NCBI GenBank assembly: GCA_037577475.1
Contig: CM075188.1
Span: forward strand, 10,855,501-10,919,500
DNA: 64,000 nt
DNA from: Chaunax sp. Z400
Lineage: Eukaryota > Chordata > Actinopteri > Lophiiformes > Chaunacidae
Direction: 5' to 3'
Made by a program: the position numbers and the translations under genes. The notes under the pieces are model-generated. The model saw only the letters and a list, made by a program, of their open reading frames with translations, did no database searches and was not told the DNA's origin. Below are positions 1 to 12,900 of this stretch, piece by piece. Positions within the stretch are counted from its first letter, which is position 1, and every line of letters begins with the position of its first letter.

Positions 1-1402
1 CTGGTCTTAAAGTTCACAAATGTTCACATGTTTTAGAACAATAGCCAGGATCTTTACACCAAAAAAAGCCTAGGCTTAGAAGAAACCCACAAAATCAAAC
101 TGATCGAGCCTCCGATTAGCCTCAGATATACTTTGGAATACATTACTGTGAATATTTCCCACATCACTAAGAAGAGAAGTGCATTAGGAGGGGATGTCTA
201 AATGCAACTAGCAAAACCTCTTTCAATTAACACATGAGCTCCTATTTTATTGTTGTTGTTTTTTAAAGATAGAATTGAAAAATTGTGGATCAATTTGTCA
301 AGGGTGTAGAGCAGATTTTGAGACATAAGATCTAAACCACAGATTGTGTAATTTGTCAAATTTCTGTGAGGGAAGAAATGCTGACATTAGCCAATCCACT
401 CATTCAGTGGAAATGTGAACAACAAGTCTTTCACCAACAACGTCATTTGACTGACATGAGCTACAATATCACTAACACTGTGGAGCCTAATGAATGGTGA
501 ATTTAAAAATGTAGTTGTAATTCTGTTTACAATGCAGTAAAACAAGGAGCATATTCAACAGTCAGGAAACACACAAGAGTGTTATCTAGCCTGAAAAGAT
601 ATCAGGTTCTAGCATTTACTGGAAGACGGCAAGGAGAGAGGCAGACAATTGTTTGTCATAGTTCCTGAGCCTTAAAAGTGCACCAGGTGACTGACTGGCA
701 ATGCTGGCCTGCCAACAAAGAAAATTCTCAGCCTAACTTTATGACTGACAAGTCAGCTTTAACCCAGGTTTAGGCCCAATCCTAAACCTGGGTTAAATTC
801 TTTGACAATTTTCTCTTGCAATAAACAGAAGTTGATCTGTTAGTTTTGTAAGCATAGAGTAAAAGAATAGATTATTATTTTCTCTGATAGGAATTAAGTC
901 TTAAACATCCGTATTCAAGCATGTGGCTGAAACCTCATCCAGGAAACCAGTGTTGCCATGCAATAATAATCAGATAATTTATGGTTCTTTTTAAAATGGA
1001 ATATCACACAGTTTAGGTCTGTCACAAATGTATCGATAGAATTTAATTTTATTAGTATTTCTTGCTGACAAAAGTTAATTCCAATGTCAGCCAAACACCA
1101 GGCAGAAAATAGAGAGGAAAGGACGGGCCTCCATTAACATATATACAGGGAAGTAGTTTCAAAATTCTTTCAAGGAAGTTAAAATTAAAAACAAGCAGGG
1201 AACAAAGTGCTTATTACTCTTATCTAAACATTCCTTGAGGAGGGCAATAACAACTCGTCACACTCTCCTCATCTAACAGTTTTTAATAACGGACCGTGTC
1301 ATCAAAAGTCAAAACAGTCTTCAACAAAGTGATACCTAGTCTCTAAAACAACAGACTAGACACAGCATAAAACACACAAAAGGCAGCAAACAGTTCCCGT
1401 AC
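1..1402. other. no gene recognised (left edge)
   Basis: AT-rich sequence without an exon I can support, apart from the hairpin near 780. If the candidate exon at 1.4 kb is real, this is the intron after it. Confidence 0.5.
758..797. repeat. perfect 17-bp inverted repeat (hairpin)
   Basis: The arms TTTAACCCAGGTTTAGG and CCTAAACCTGGGTTAAA are exact reverse complements around the 6-base loop CCCAAT. Confidence 0.9.
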
Positions 1403-1501
1403 CTTAGGAAGTGGTCGTCCCAGCTGTGAATACAATTTAGTCCAGATCTGCATGAGAGACATGGGTCCAAACGCTGCAGTGTGGGGAGGCAAAACACACA
1501 T
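1403..1501 (-). CDS. possible alternative first coding exon of the same minus-strand gene
   Basis: A minus-strand ATG opens 33 codons (MCVLPPHTAAFGPMSLMQIW then TKLYSQLGRPLPK) ending at a good AAG|GTACGG donor in phase 0, the same phase as the end of the exon at 9830. Upstream on the minus strand (about 1850-1900) is a CCCTCCCC-rich tract of promoter type. Alternatively it is an internal exon beginning at 1473 after CACACTGCAG. No homology was recognised. Confidence 0.28.
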
Positions 1502-1854
1502 ACACCCCTGCTTCACCTTGAATCCCTGAAAGCGACCGCTTCTTCCATGTGTTGTTGAGAGTGGTTGTATTCACCAAACAGCTGGTGCACTTTTGCCCAA
1601 AAGAGGACTCTGACTAGCCCTTTCAGAATTCCTCTTTGGTTCAACACACACATCTGCCTCCAGTGCAGGTACGCTCTTGGGCAACGAGCTCACACATACA
1701 AACTCTGTTGCTCCCACCAACTGAGACACAGCCACGTCTAAAACAGCCTTCCTGTTATGCCAGGACAGTCAGGCATTTGCATAGATGTCTTAGTCATAGT
1801 GATTGTGAACTGGTTCCTCTGAGCTCAAAAAGGTGGCTGGAGAGTGAGAGAGCA

Positions 1855-1878
1855 GGGGAGGGGAGGGGAGAGGTGGGG
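1855..1878 (+). other. G-quadruplex motif
   Basis: Four GGGG runs at 1855, 1860, 1865 and 1875 are separated by loops of 1, 1 and 6 bases, followed by more G-runs up to about 1897. On the minus strand it is a CCCTCCCC-type promoter tract upstream of the candidate exon at 1.4 kb. Confidence 0.6.
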
Positions 1879-2940
1879 AGAAGAGGGAGGGGGGAGGAGC
1901 TTTCAGGAAATGATGCTTTTGTTGGTAAGTGACTAGAGTTACTGGCAGTCAGGCCCATTTTACTGTACATGGTGTAACTCAACCGCATTTGTAGTGTAAA
2001 CAGTATTGCGCTCTGGACCTGGCTGCTCCTCACACCCCGTTGCTTACTGCTATATCTAATGGGCCTGGGCCACTACTTAATGATTATTATATTTGGAGAC
2101 TGACTCCCTGCTGGCAGCCTGTCTTGCTTCATACGCTGCTCTCTGTCTCAATTTCAAGGCTGCTATTCTAGTAATGACTACTTATAAATATAAAGATCTA
2201 TATCTCAGAGGTGGAAAGTTTAGTAAGAAGGAAGCAAACAGCTTGTCTAATTAGCTCACTGGGGCAATGTGCCACATCAGAGAATGCAGTGAGACTTGTC
2301 AGCTGACCAGTCAAAACATGTCCCTATTATAACAGCTCTGTTGTGCTGTTCATCAGCATTGGAATAGATCTGACATCCACATTTGCATTTTTCACATGGA
2401 TCTCCAACTGAGGTCAGGAATGTTTTAACAGGTCAAGTGCAAGCTGCAACTTTGCCCCGTCAATGATTCTTTCAGGCGTCAGACAATACTTCTATCTGTG
2501 TACAATTACACACAAATATCTCATCATAAATGATCAGTCCCGTTCCTGGAAGTAGGGGCGTGATTGCTAAAAAAGAAAAAAGAAAAAAGGAAAAGGATAT
2601 TCTGGGAATCTGAACGTACAGGGCTTATTTCAACAAATACAAGATGCTGATTAAAGACAGTGTCATAACATTACTTTTTCGATAGGAAAGCAGTGATAAC
2701 TGTCTAAGAGGTAAATGTGGTGTTTAAAACCCCCCAGAAATAATGTGATTTATCTCCTTCACGAGCGGAATAGTGGGGTCTATCTGCTCACTCAGCTTCC
2801 AGGAATACGTGATATGAAGCCAGCAAGGTAAGGTAATGTAATGTCCATCTCTGCTGGACTGATGGGGAGTCTTAGAGACAGAGTGGCGCCTGTCCATAGT
2901 GTCATCATAGTATGAATAAGAATCCTCCTCATAATGTGTA

Positions 2941-2996
2941 TGTCTGTGTGTGTGGGTGTGTGTATAGATATATATATATGTGTGTGTGTGTGTGTC
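2941..2996. repeat. compound (TG)n/(TA)n microsatellite
   Basis: TG repeats flank a TATA core (ATAGATATATATATATG). It creates spurious frames on the minus strand. Confidence 0.9.
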
Positions 2997-4499
2997 AGTG
3001 GGACATAGAGTGTCATCAAAGAAGAATGAATAATTGATGAGCTTCTTTTGAATCGTCAAACACACCAAACAGACACACCATATTGCGCCACAGTTGCCGT
3101 ACAGGCGTGTCAACATGAAGTCCGTCATCACATGCAAAATACCCTGCTATTTAGCAGAAGCCAGGTGATAATCTTGAGGTGGCTGGTTGAGACCACATAT
3201 GAGCAGAATTTGTTGTTTTCACATTGTCACATTTTTCCAAAACACTTCTAATTCCAATCACTCCAGTTCTCATGGAGCCCTGGTTCCCTTTTCACTTGAG
3301 CTGGAAATGCCAGCATTGGTTTAGCCTAGGCTATTATTACAGCTACATCAGAAAAAATGTCTGTATACGGTCCTGAAGTTGTCTGAGATTGTTTTTGTAA
3401 GAGTAACTGTACTTTATTTCTATAACATACGTTCTGTAAATGCTTGCATATTATAAATAGCAGGCTGTAGATGAGCACTGACACAGTGTGTGACTTTCAA
3501 TGTAAAGAAAATTGCAGTAAGTTCCAACTTTGCTTTCAGGAAACATTAAGTATGTTGTTTTTTAATGTTTGGTTCTTATAAAATATGGGATAGATAGTGG
3601 TAGAACAATTCAAAGCTAATTTGATTTGTTGAGTGAATCAGCAGACATTCCAAAGAAAACATTGGCAACCATTGAAATCAACATTTAGATCACCACAATG
3701 ATAATGTTACAGCATACTATGCTTTTCATTTACTAATAGATTGACAATGATTGCTAACCTTTTCCTCAGCTCCTCTCACATTCATCCCTTTTCTGCTGCT
3801 CGCTCTCTCTGTCACCAACATCAAATGTTGAAGTCACGAGTTACGCGCGTTCTCTTTCCAGTACACAATTTTTTTATTATGAGACAATCTTTATTGAAAA
3901 AAAACCCTGCATGTAATAAGAGAGAAGACTGTCTTGCAGAAATCCAAGACAGCTGGCCGATCTGATTGTCTCTAACCAGTCACTGATCTGCAGTGTTTTA
4001 ATTCCACCTTTCAGTACTGGCTAAGCTCGCTTGGAACCTCAACAGTGGGGTAATAACAAAAACAGGACGGAGTGGTTCTACTGGTACGATCCATAACATT
4101 TCTCAATGGAAATGCAAAAAAAATGTTATGAATATTTATTCTGCATGTCTAACATCAAACTTACTTTGTCTGCTGACAAAACGATCCACTGATTGTTGAA
4201 CTGTGGAAGGACCTTCTACTGCTGGTGCTTTGCTTTGACTAGTGATCAAAGCTGATACTGCACTTCATTTTCCTTTATTTATTTAAAGGAGTTCCACACT
4301 GGACTTGTTAACTGCTGGCATGCTTCTACTGTCTGCCTTGTGGTCATAGTGCGTTCTTCTTCACTTTTAATAGCGGTTGCAAACAGCTTGTAGGTGTAAT
4401 ACCGCCACCTGGCAGTATTCTGGTGGTACTGCATTACGACCAGGCACAGGTAAAAATAAGGGGAAAACATTCTTTTATGATAAAATGATAATCCTGTTT

Positions 4500-4561
4500 A
4501 CTAATCGATTTTTTATCAATTAATGACTATTCGAATATTCAAAAATCAATGCCCATCCCTA
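4500..4561. repeat. solo hAT-like element end
   Basis: TGCCCATCCCTA closes an AT-rich stretch. Its complement TAGGGATGGGCA resembles the termini of the hAT relic at 28.3 kb. I did not find a matching opposite end. Confidence 0.3.
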
Positions 4562-6496
4562 GTCCTAATGGGAAATTTGCCTTGGACATCAGAGTGTCTG
4601 CATTTAAAAACAAAAAAACAGCAAAACAACAATAAAAACCAACAGATACATTCATGTTTAAATTGAACATCACCTACAGAAGAAACAAGGTTCGCACAAT
4701 GCATTAATATAAATAGTGACCGACGACAAAGTAAAGAATAAATATGACATCCACATCTTTGGTGTTAAGCGCTTTAATGAACAGGAGGACACAGGAATGT
4801 TTGAAAAGGTGGAGCCAGCTTTGGGGGACCCTGTACTATCTGCCTGAGGGAGGGGAGGAGCTGATACTCACAGTGGAGAACATGAGTTGGGTGAGAAATT
4901 CTTTTTTTGTGTGTTGGAAACAGCCTGAAGACTGGGATGATGACGGACTCCAATGATCTTTAAGGCTGTCTGTACAAGTCGGGTGATCTGGGTCTGTGAC
5001 TGTAATGTCAGATTACCAAACAATGCAGAGATACCAGAGGTACCAGAGATACAGAGGAGGCTCTCCTCTACTGCATGATAAAAAACGAAGCTGTACTTCA
5101 TGACTCAGACCAAAGGTTTTGAGGCTTCTCAGGAAACGTTACCTCTGTTGTACTCTATAGCAGTCATCATCCTATTGGATTCTCCGTAATAATTTATTAT
5201 CAATGAGGATAAAAACGCTACACTGGTCTGACAAAGGCCCGGGGATTATCGAAGTGTTTGGTGACCATGTGCACTATGGTATTGACTGCATCATCAGTGC
5301 ACCTGTGGTGTCTGTATGCAAACTGGTATGGGTCTAACTGTGGGCCTACCTCAGCTTGCTCTTTCCATAAATTTGAGCACCACAGGGGTCAAACAGACTG
5401 GTCTCAAATCAGTATGTTTATTTGGACACAGTTTGACAACATGTGTGATTTTTAACTTTTTTGAGAAAGTTAGTACAAAGTTAGGGTCCATAGACCTCTG
5501 AAAGACAGGAAGTCACGCAGTTGTTAAATCCTTTGCACATATCTTTTTTTTTAATGAATGCAGAAATTCCATACATCCTTGTCCAGGGGCTTGTTAAGAG
5601 TGAGTCTCCATCTCTTTGGGATTGATTAAAAATGTGGTCTGCAGTGACCTCTGTAGTATAATTAAGATTTTCTTCCTCAGAGTGCATTAAAGTGTGTTTC
5701 AGTGCTATCATTAGTCCATACACTGAGTCTTAACTAGAGGCTTACTACTACAGTATTTAGAGCTGTTCTGTGGATTAAGTGGACAGTGTTCTGGTCAGAA
5801 TTAACCAGGTGATGCAATAATCAGCTATAATGATTAAAATCTCCCACAATAAAAACAGGCACATTTGCGACTGTTCTTGACTACCCAGTCTGCCACTGAG
5901 CTGACAGCTGCTCCAAAGTGATTCGGGATCTACTAAAAACAAAACTGAAACGAGCTGTAAAAGCAGACTTGATGCAAATGAGCTCTTCCTAGAAGTGCAC
6001 GAGTATGTGTGTGAGAGTGAGAGGAACCGCACAGAGAAAGTATGTGTGGCAAAGAGATTCACGTTGTGAATAAACGTGCCTTAGTGTGTGCACCTCCTGT
6101 TTATGCACATACAGAATATACAGTAGGTGTGTTCACAGAGTGCTGTTCACTATTTGAGTGTGGTTAATCAATGAGTTCCGGTATTTTGTCTCCCACTAAA
6201 TTTTGCTTTCATTTTGATGCTCTTCATAAAAGTTCATGTACATCGAAGCCATAAAAGAGCCTCCAGAGGTATGCATGTGTCACTGTGGCAAATTCTACTC
6301 TAAACTCTAAAGTGAATGATTTAAGAGTTAACTTCTTTAAAGTAGGTTACAGGTGTTTTTAATGTGTAGCATTTTGTCCAGCTCTTTTCTTTTTAATTAC
6401 CTCCGGTAGAAGGTGCACATTCAGCATGGTTAATAGTTATTTTTACTCAAGATAAAGAATGGCTGATTTTGTGCGGATCAGTAAATTTTGACGAAT

Positions 6497-6543
6497 CCCC
6501 CCCCCCCCCCCCCCGGCTTTTTTTCCTTCTTTTTTTTTTTTTT
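6497..6543. repeat. poly-C then poly-T tract
   Basis: Eighteen C followed by GG, a T-rich run, and about 14 T. Possibly a length-variable or assembly-prone site. Confidence 0.9.
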
Positions 6544-9500
6544 AAAGAGTCCACTGTTTATCTTGGTTCTTAGTTTCTAACGAATCGAAAAGATCTATTA
6601 TGTTTGTTTTTGTCCAGATCTATTTAATCTGTAAAATATAGATATCTACAAAATAAAATACTAAGAGCTAGATACATTTATGACTCGAGTAAGTGAATAT
6701 AAATGAATTTCTTTCCAAATCAAATAAATGTTACCAAAAAAAAGCAGCATCCACATTATTGTACAGTGGCCATGTATTCCATTTCAGCTATTAGGAAGCG
6801 ATACACAATATTGTAATTAACAGATAATCTAAGAAGGATGTCAAGCCTCAAACAGGAGTCTATTAGATCCAATACAAACAAACATATGGCTTTTGCTTCA
6901 ATGTTAAAAGCAATTTGGAGATAGACATCCTGTCCACATGCTCCAGCAGTGTGCTTCCTTACAATAGGAGTGTGTTCCAACAGAGCTCTGCTGAACTGCA
7001 TAAACAAACTGTAATACTGTGGGAAGCCATGCAAACCAAAAGAGATTTCCTCAATGACCCAAGACTTGGAACTGAAACAGGGAAATGTCTGAGATAATTA
7101 TGGCAGTCACCTGACAAAAAAGATGCATCAACAGCTCCACACGGACACACATGTTTAAAGGTCTTCAGTATTGTCATGGTTCAACAGTGCAAAGAAAACA
7201 ATTACTGAGTGTGCACGGATAGAGGAAAAAATGGGTGGTTGGATTAGTCATGACAACCCAGTGACTTACATTTTCTCTGCATGCCTCACACGGTAAGGAC
7301 TGTCCAAAACCAGAAAGGCCAGCTGAGAAAGCACAACAAGCAAAATCCTCTCTCATCCACAGTAAGATTCCAAGTCTCTACTACCAGGAGACCAAACTAA
7401 ACCTTGTACAAATGACAACTGTGCAGCCATACATTTCTAAATATGCAGACAGAGAAGCAGATTCATCGTGTATTTCACACAACCTTAAACCTTCAAAATG
7501 ACTTGTAAGCAAGAAAGCTTGTAGCCAACAGGCTAACACAGCCAGATGGAAACTAGAGAAACCCAACATGAATCACAAAATCCATGTAATCACTACAACA
7601 CAGGTGACGAGGATGACACATCCCTTAAAGCCGACTTTGTTCTTGAAATCCCCCGCTTTAAAAACAAATAACTTTGAGTATAACTTTTTACTCAGAATCA
7701 TCAAACTCATTCACAGACGTGGACCCAAGCATGAAATGAAACTCATGTGTGCACTTTTTGTGTCTAGTAGTGCTTCCCTTCAAACTGTTGCTGAGAGCCA
7801 ACTACAGTGCTTGCTAAGCGAGGTGGCTGGAAATTATGTTTCTTATAGGGTCGATGGATAAAGTGCAACAAAACCTGCATGTAAAAAGTTATTACAGCTT
7901 CAAAATGGACTGAAAGATTCCAAACCACTAATATCATCTGTAAATATCTTATAACTTTAAACTTATGTGAGCGTTGATGGAACTTGCATCCACAACTTGC
8001 AAGTGTTCCTGTGTAAGCAACATCATAATGTCCACCTGCAGGGACCTCAATTTATTTTGGTAAAATACAGCCTTGAGCCCTCGGCTGTCAGACTCTGGGG
8101 CATCCGGAGAGACTAAGTCAGATGAGCTCCTGCACACAGCACATTGCTCAATTTGGCTCATTTGAAGTTTTTTTTTTAGCCTTCTGGATTCAAATTAATG
8201 AAATGTAGAATGTATTAAGTCTTGTGAATTTTGCATTAGATACATAATAATCCAACAGCCTGAAAGAAAATATATAATTCTTCTCATTACTTGTCAGAGG
8301 CTTAATTTTTGCAGCTGATTTGCTACGTTTCTCAAAATGTACACAAGTGAGTTTTATTTATAGGAAATAAACTACATACTGGTTCAGTGTAAGTATGTAA
8401 TTTAATACTGTATTGTAGGATGCCATTTAAGTTTCCCCTTCAATTTAAAAGGGTCGATTCGCTCTAAGCAGTAAAAGACTAGTTTTATGTCTTGGACTTT
8501 GAATAACCTACAGAACTGCTTTCATTTTAATTACATTTAAATTTACCCCTGTTCTTTGAGCAAAAATGCATAAGGAGACATAAAATACAGGTCAACACTA
8601 GTTTAAAATGAAATAATAAGATTATAATATTCATTCAAATGCTGTAAAAATGCACAACCAAAGTAAGATAAGCATTTGTCATTGCCAATGATCACATCTT
8701 ACACCATCCCTTTTTATTTACTGCTTTGGCCTTGTGTTGAACCGAGAACAGAGCAGCGCTGCTCTTTCTACCATCACACAGGGTAATCATAAGCGGGATA
8801 CTACGAGGCTGCTTGGTAACCCATGACTGCCCCTTTTTAAAACTCATCACAGCATATTTAAATATGGTCCCATAAATGGCGCTTATCTGCTCAACTAAAA
8901 TGGGCGTCAAATTAGAAACTCATTGGTCTGTGTCATTACAATCCACTCCTATTCATATGAATTCAACCTTATGGATCTGGATGGATGAACACAAAACATC
9001 CACAGAAATATGTAAAATGCAAATGATAGGATAGTCATCTGGAACGGTAAGGTAAATATATGAGTGACTAGAAGTCTCCGCCGTTATTTTACTGTTCATG
9101 TTTAAGAAATTTTACCAACCTGACGGTTAGTCTAATGGTTGTATCTCCTCCAGGTTGGGGATAATCCTAAAGACACTCAAATTATTCATAAGAACAGTCT
9201 GTGGACTCACTCAATGCTTGACTGAAATTTAAAAACGATATTCTGGGTGTATCCAGCAGCAATTTCTGAAGATGCGGATGTGTAGAAAAGTGTTAAATTA
9301 CAGTGTCATATTAATGACATGCCATGACAGGGATGGGGCGGGTACTGCTGCAGGAGTCTAGACAACACTGGCCTCTAATCAGGCTGCTCTATGGTCAATT
9401 TAGCAAGCTGAGTACACATAAAACACAGGATGAAAGAAGTGGGTAGGAGGTATGGCCCGTCCCACTGATAGGCAAGTAAGAGAAGGACAGATGGGAACAA

Positions 9501-9829
9501 AAAAAAACAGGGTGTCCCACAATATCTCACGATAAAACTCTTGGGACACACAATCTTGGTTTCAATGAAGTCTCAAACAAGCAATCGCAAATGAGAAGGA
9601 ACCAACAAAGAAACTTTCTGGAGTCACCACCAACAGCAAAACGTACCACAGGAGAAACAGAGACAAACTCAGAGTGGGAGGTTGCAAGTGCGAATGAAAT
9701 CAATGTTACGTAATGTCCTCACAAATCCATAACTGCGAGGGCCAGCATTTGCTTTGGGATGATTTAGATTGTGTTTCAGGACGTTCTGGTGTGGTGTTAG
9801 GTCATGTACAACATACATATGACACAAAC

Positions 9830-9959
9830 CTGGGGGAAATCTCCATTCCTTGGGAGTGTGAGGCTGGAAAAGTCCATGTCGGGGAAGCCAGAGTACAAAT
9901 CCATGTGCACATCTGTAGTGGTGGTGCTGCTGCTGCTGTTGTTGTTCAAGTGGTATTGC
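9830..9959 (-). CDS. unidentified gene, third coding exon
   Basis: The acceptor CCCCTCCAG is followed by a 130-nt exon with donor CAG|GTTTGT. In the phase set by the preceding exon it reads QYHLNNNSSSSTTTTDVHMD then LYSGFPDMDFSSLTLPRNGD and FPQ. The Ser/Thr run comes from a CAG/CAC-type trinucleotide tract that may vary in length. Confidence 0.5.
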
Positions 9960-12900
9960 CTGGAGGGGAAAACAGGTTTGGTTAGTTTAGTTTAGCCACT
10001 ACCTATCCAAGTAAAATTGGCACTTTCCATCCTGTTTTCTTTCCTCTAGAGTTACGCAAATGTACTCCTTTCTTCTGCCAAGTACAACCACAGCCTTTTC
10101 TTACTGTGTGATAAGCAAATCCAGTAGAAAAATGAAAGGGTCACTGAAAAGCATACCCTGTCATCGAACAGTCAAGTGTAACAGGAACAACAGAGGCTGG
10201 TGTTGTCTGAAGATGGTAATCACACACTGTACTACTTCAACATGAAGATCTCACACTACACTACTGCATTGCATCTTCTTTATAGCAATTCCAGGACATC
10301 AAACAAACTTAACATGTGAAAACAAGTTTGGTTTGTTGCCGACAGTCAGAATATTCAATAACACAATGCTGTCGATGGAGAGAAGCTATTTGATCTTGCA
10401 CTTTTCCAAGAATGAACAACAATAAAATTACATCCAGGTGTCCAAAGGCAACTAAGTAGCAACATGAACTGTCAGAGATACTAGATGGATAACAGAAACA
10501 CCTATCTGACATCAGACAGACAGAAAGAGTTCAAGGTTTAAATAGAGAGAGAAAGTCTGAAATCAGTCAAGTAACAAGAACAAGTCCTACCCGTTTTGAC
10601 AATCCAAGGTCCTTTCATTAATACCAACCATTCCCTAGAGGCCAGTGTTAACGTCAGCCACAGGTCTACAGACCTTGTACTCCTGACAGGAGATATTTTG
10701 CTGAGCAAAAGTCATCTTAACCCAGCTGCACTGATAGTGGTCAACGCATGCTTGAAAACAAAAGCAAAACTAAACCTTTGCTCAATGTGGAACTGAAACT
10801 TTACCATCTCGTGTTCCTCTCATCCAATCATGTGCCAGTTCTCAGATTCAGAGTGACTGAGCCTGGGAGGAGCTATTCACAGTATTTGGCTGGGAGTCCT
10901 CAACCAGGGGCCAGAGATCAGTGTGACGGACTGATTTAAGTCGAAACACACCAAGAAGATGAGAGGGCAGCTTTTAGCCAGTGTAAAGAAGCAAATCTAT
11001 GAAAACTGCTGCTATGATTTTTTTTTTTTTTTGTATTTTCCAAAGAACATGCAGCATAACTCAATTCAGCGTCCATGCTCATCTTTTTTTTTTTTTAAGT
11101 TTTCTTTTAGATAATCATAAATATTACTAGGTTGTGACGTAAACAGCATTTTGAGGGGGGTTTACTGCTAAAAAAATAAACAGTGATCAAAAGTGCACAT
11201 ATTTTTCCCCTGATATTTGCTATGGTTCTGCTATCTAAAATCGAGCAAATGAGAAGTTGAATGCAACTATGAATGAAGTCTACACAAACAGAAAGAAAGC
11301 ACTCAGAGAGCGTATACCTCTGCAAAAGGCTATGTAAGAAATAGGATCGGTTTATCTGCAATTTCCACCAACCATTCATGTCTCTGAAAGAAGAAATTCC
11401 AATTTGTATCGCTGTGAGGAGATCATCAATATTGGCCCAAGAGCTAACCCTACGCAAAATTTAATCAAAATCCATTGATAGCTTTTTGAGATATGTTTTG
11501 GACAAACAGGCAAACAAACCAACAAAAAAACATGGGTGGTCTCATGATCTCCTCCAAATCTCATTGGTGGAGTACATTAACAAGGGCTGTACTGAATAGT
11601 TAGAAGCTTCATTTACAACATTGACGTTCAAAGTCTAAATCGGGCAACATTATTATCATTAGTAATATATATTTTGTAGAGTTAGATTTCAGTAGTGGCT
11701 GTATAGGATTATTTCTGTGTGATGCAAATGTTTCCAACATTCCAAAGTGTTGTAGAGTCTAAAAGTCCAAATTTATTAAAGAAAGACAGATGCAATCAGT
11801 TGCAAAATTCAAAATATATTTTATCTAATGTTATAATTATGTTTCAATTCATATGTGTTGGCGTTTAGCCTTTCAAAAACATTTTCACAACGGTCAAAGC
11901 TATTTGTTCTCCAACTTGGACCACACAAAGGTAGGCACATACCTGTGCCTAGATACATACCTATTAACAGGTGATTTAGCTGCAACCTAACAGCACCATA
12001 TAATATAACCATATAAACACAATAACAAAACAAAAAATCTATTTCTGCTAGTGGCCTTTCCACAACACAGCCAGGGAACATTGGAGATGTTTCTTTCCCT
12101 GGCAATTCTAAACCCCTTCACATTTCCAGCACTTAGGAAACAACACACTGGAAGTTCACTTTGGTCTTCACTTGCGTAGCTATGGTCTTTGTTTACTGAC
12201 AAACTTAAACCTGTGCAACACATTTATTGCAAAACTGACAACTTGCTCTTTTCTTCCTGCTCTGCTCCATTCATCACCACTGTTGACACTGCATGAAAAA
12301 CCAGACTTTTGGCCCCGTAGCTGCCAGTAAACCTCACTAATAATGACCCTTTATTGCCTGTGAAGTCTATACAATAAATCGCCATGAACAAATCACTGGC
12401 AGCTGCTTGCCACTCGCTCTCAATCACACTGCCCAAGTGCACACATTACCCGAAGTCCTGCTCCATAGAGGAGTTTACCGCTTCAATTATTATACAGCTC
12501 TAACACTATTACATTACTCACCAAAAAAAAGGATGTGATGTATTTACTTGGTAAACAGTGTTCCATTTAATCTGATGAGTCACTTTCTTCAAATTTAGGT
12601 GGATAATGACATTAATTAAGACGACAAACATTCAGCTTCATTTGAAAACCTCAATAGAAGATCTGAATGATAAAAAAAAAAATTACATTCAGTACAGCCC
12701 TCAAATCCTTTATTGAAATCATAACGAGCAGTGAAACTAAATTAGTAAGTAACAAGATCACACTGGCAGAGGATTATTCAGTTCTCAGATATATCATTCG
12801 CACTGTTGACAACAGATAACAATCAATAAGGGCCAACAGCAGCTTCTCTCCTCTGTAATTCCACATATCAAGTCCTAAAACTCTTTTCTTGGAAATTTCC

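Larger units (their letters stand above)
1502..9829. other. intronic sequence, no further exons recognised
   Basis: Holds the G-rich tract, microsatellites, poly-C/T and a solo hAT-like end. Short open frames show no domain or splice support. Exons that continue the minus-strand gene from phase 0 may be hidden here but I cannot point to one. Confidence 0.45.

Noticed and set aside
2724..3137. 137-codon minus-strand frame
   Set aside because: A large part comes from the TG/TA microsatellite, and the rest has no recognisable domain.
12224..12442. 72-codon minus-strand frame with protein-like composition
   Set aside because: No domain, splice context or repeat identity could be assigned; short open frames of this size are expected by chance.
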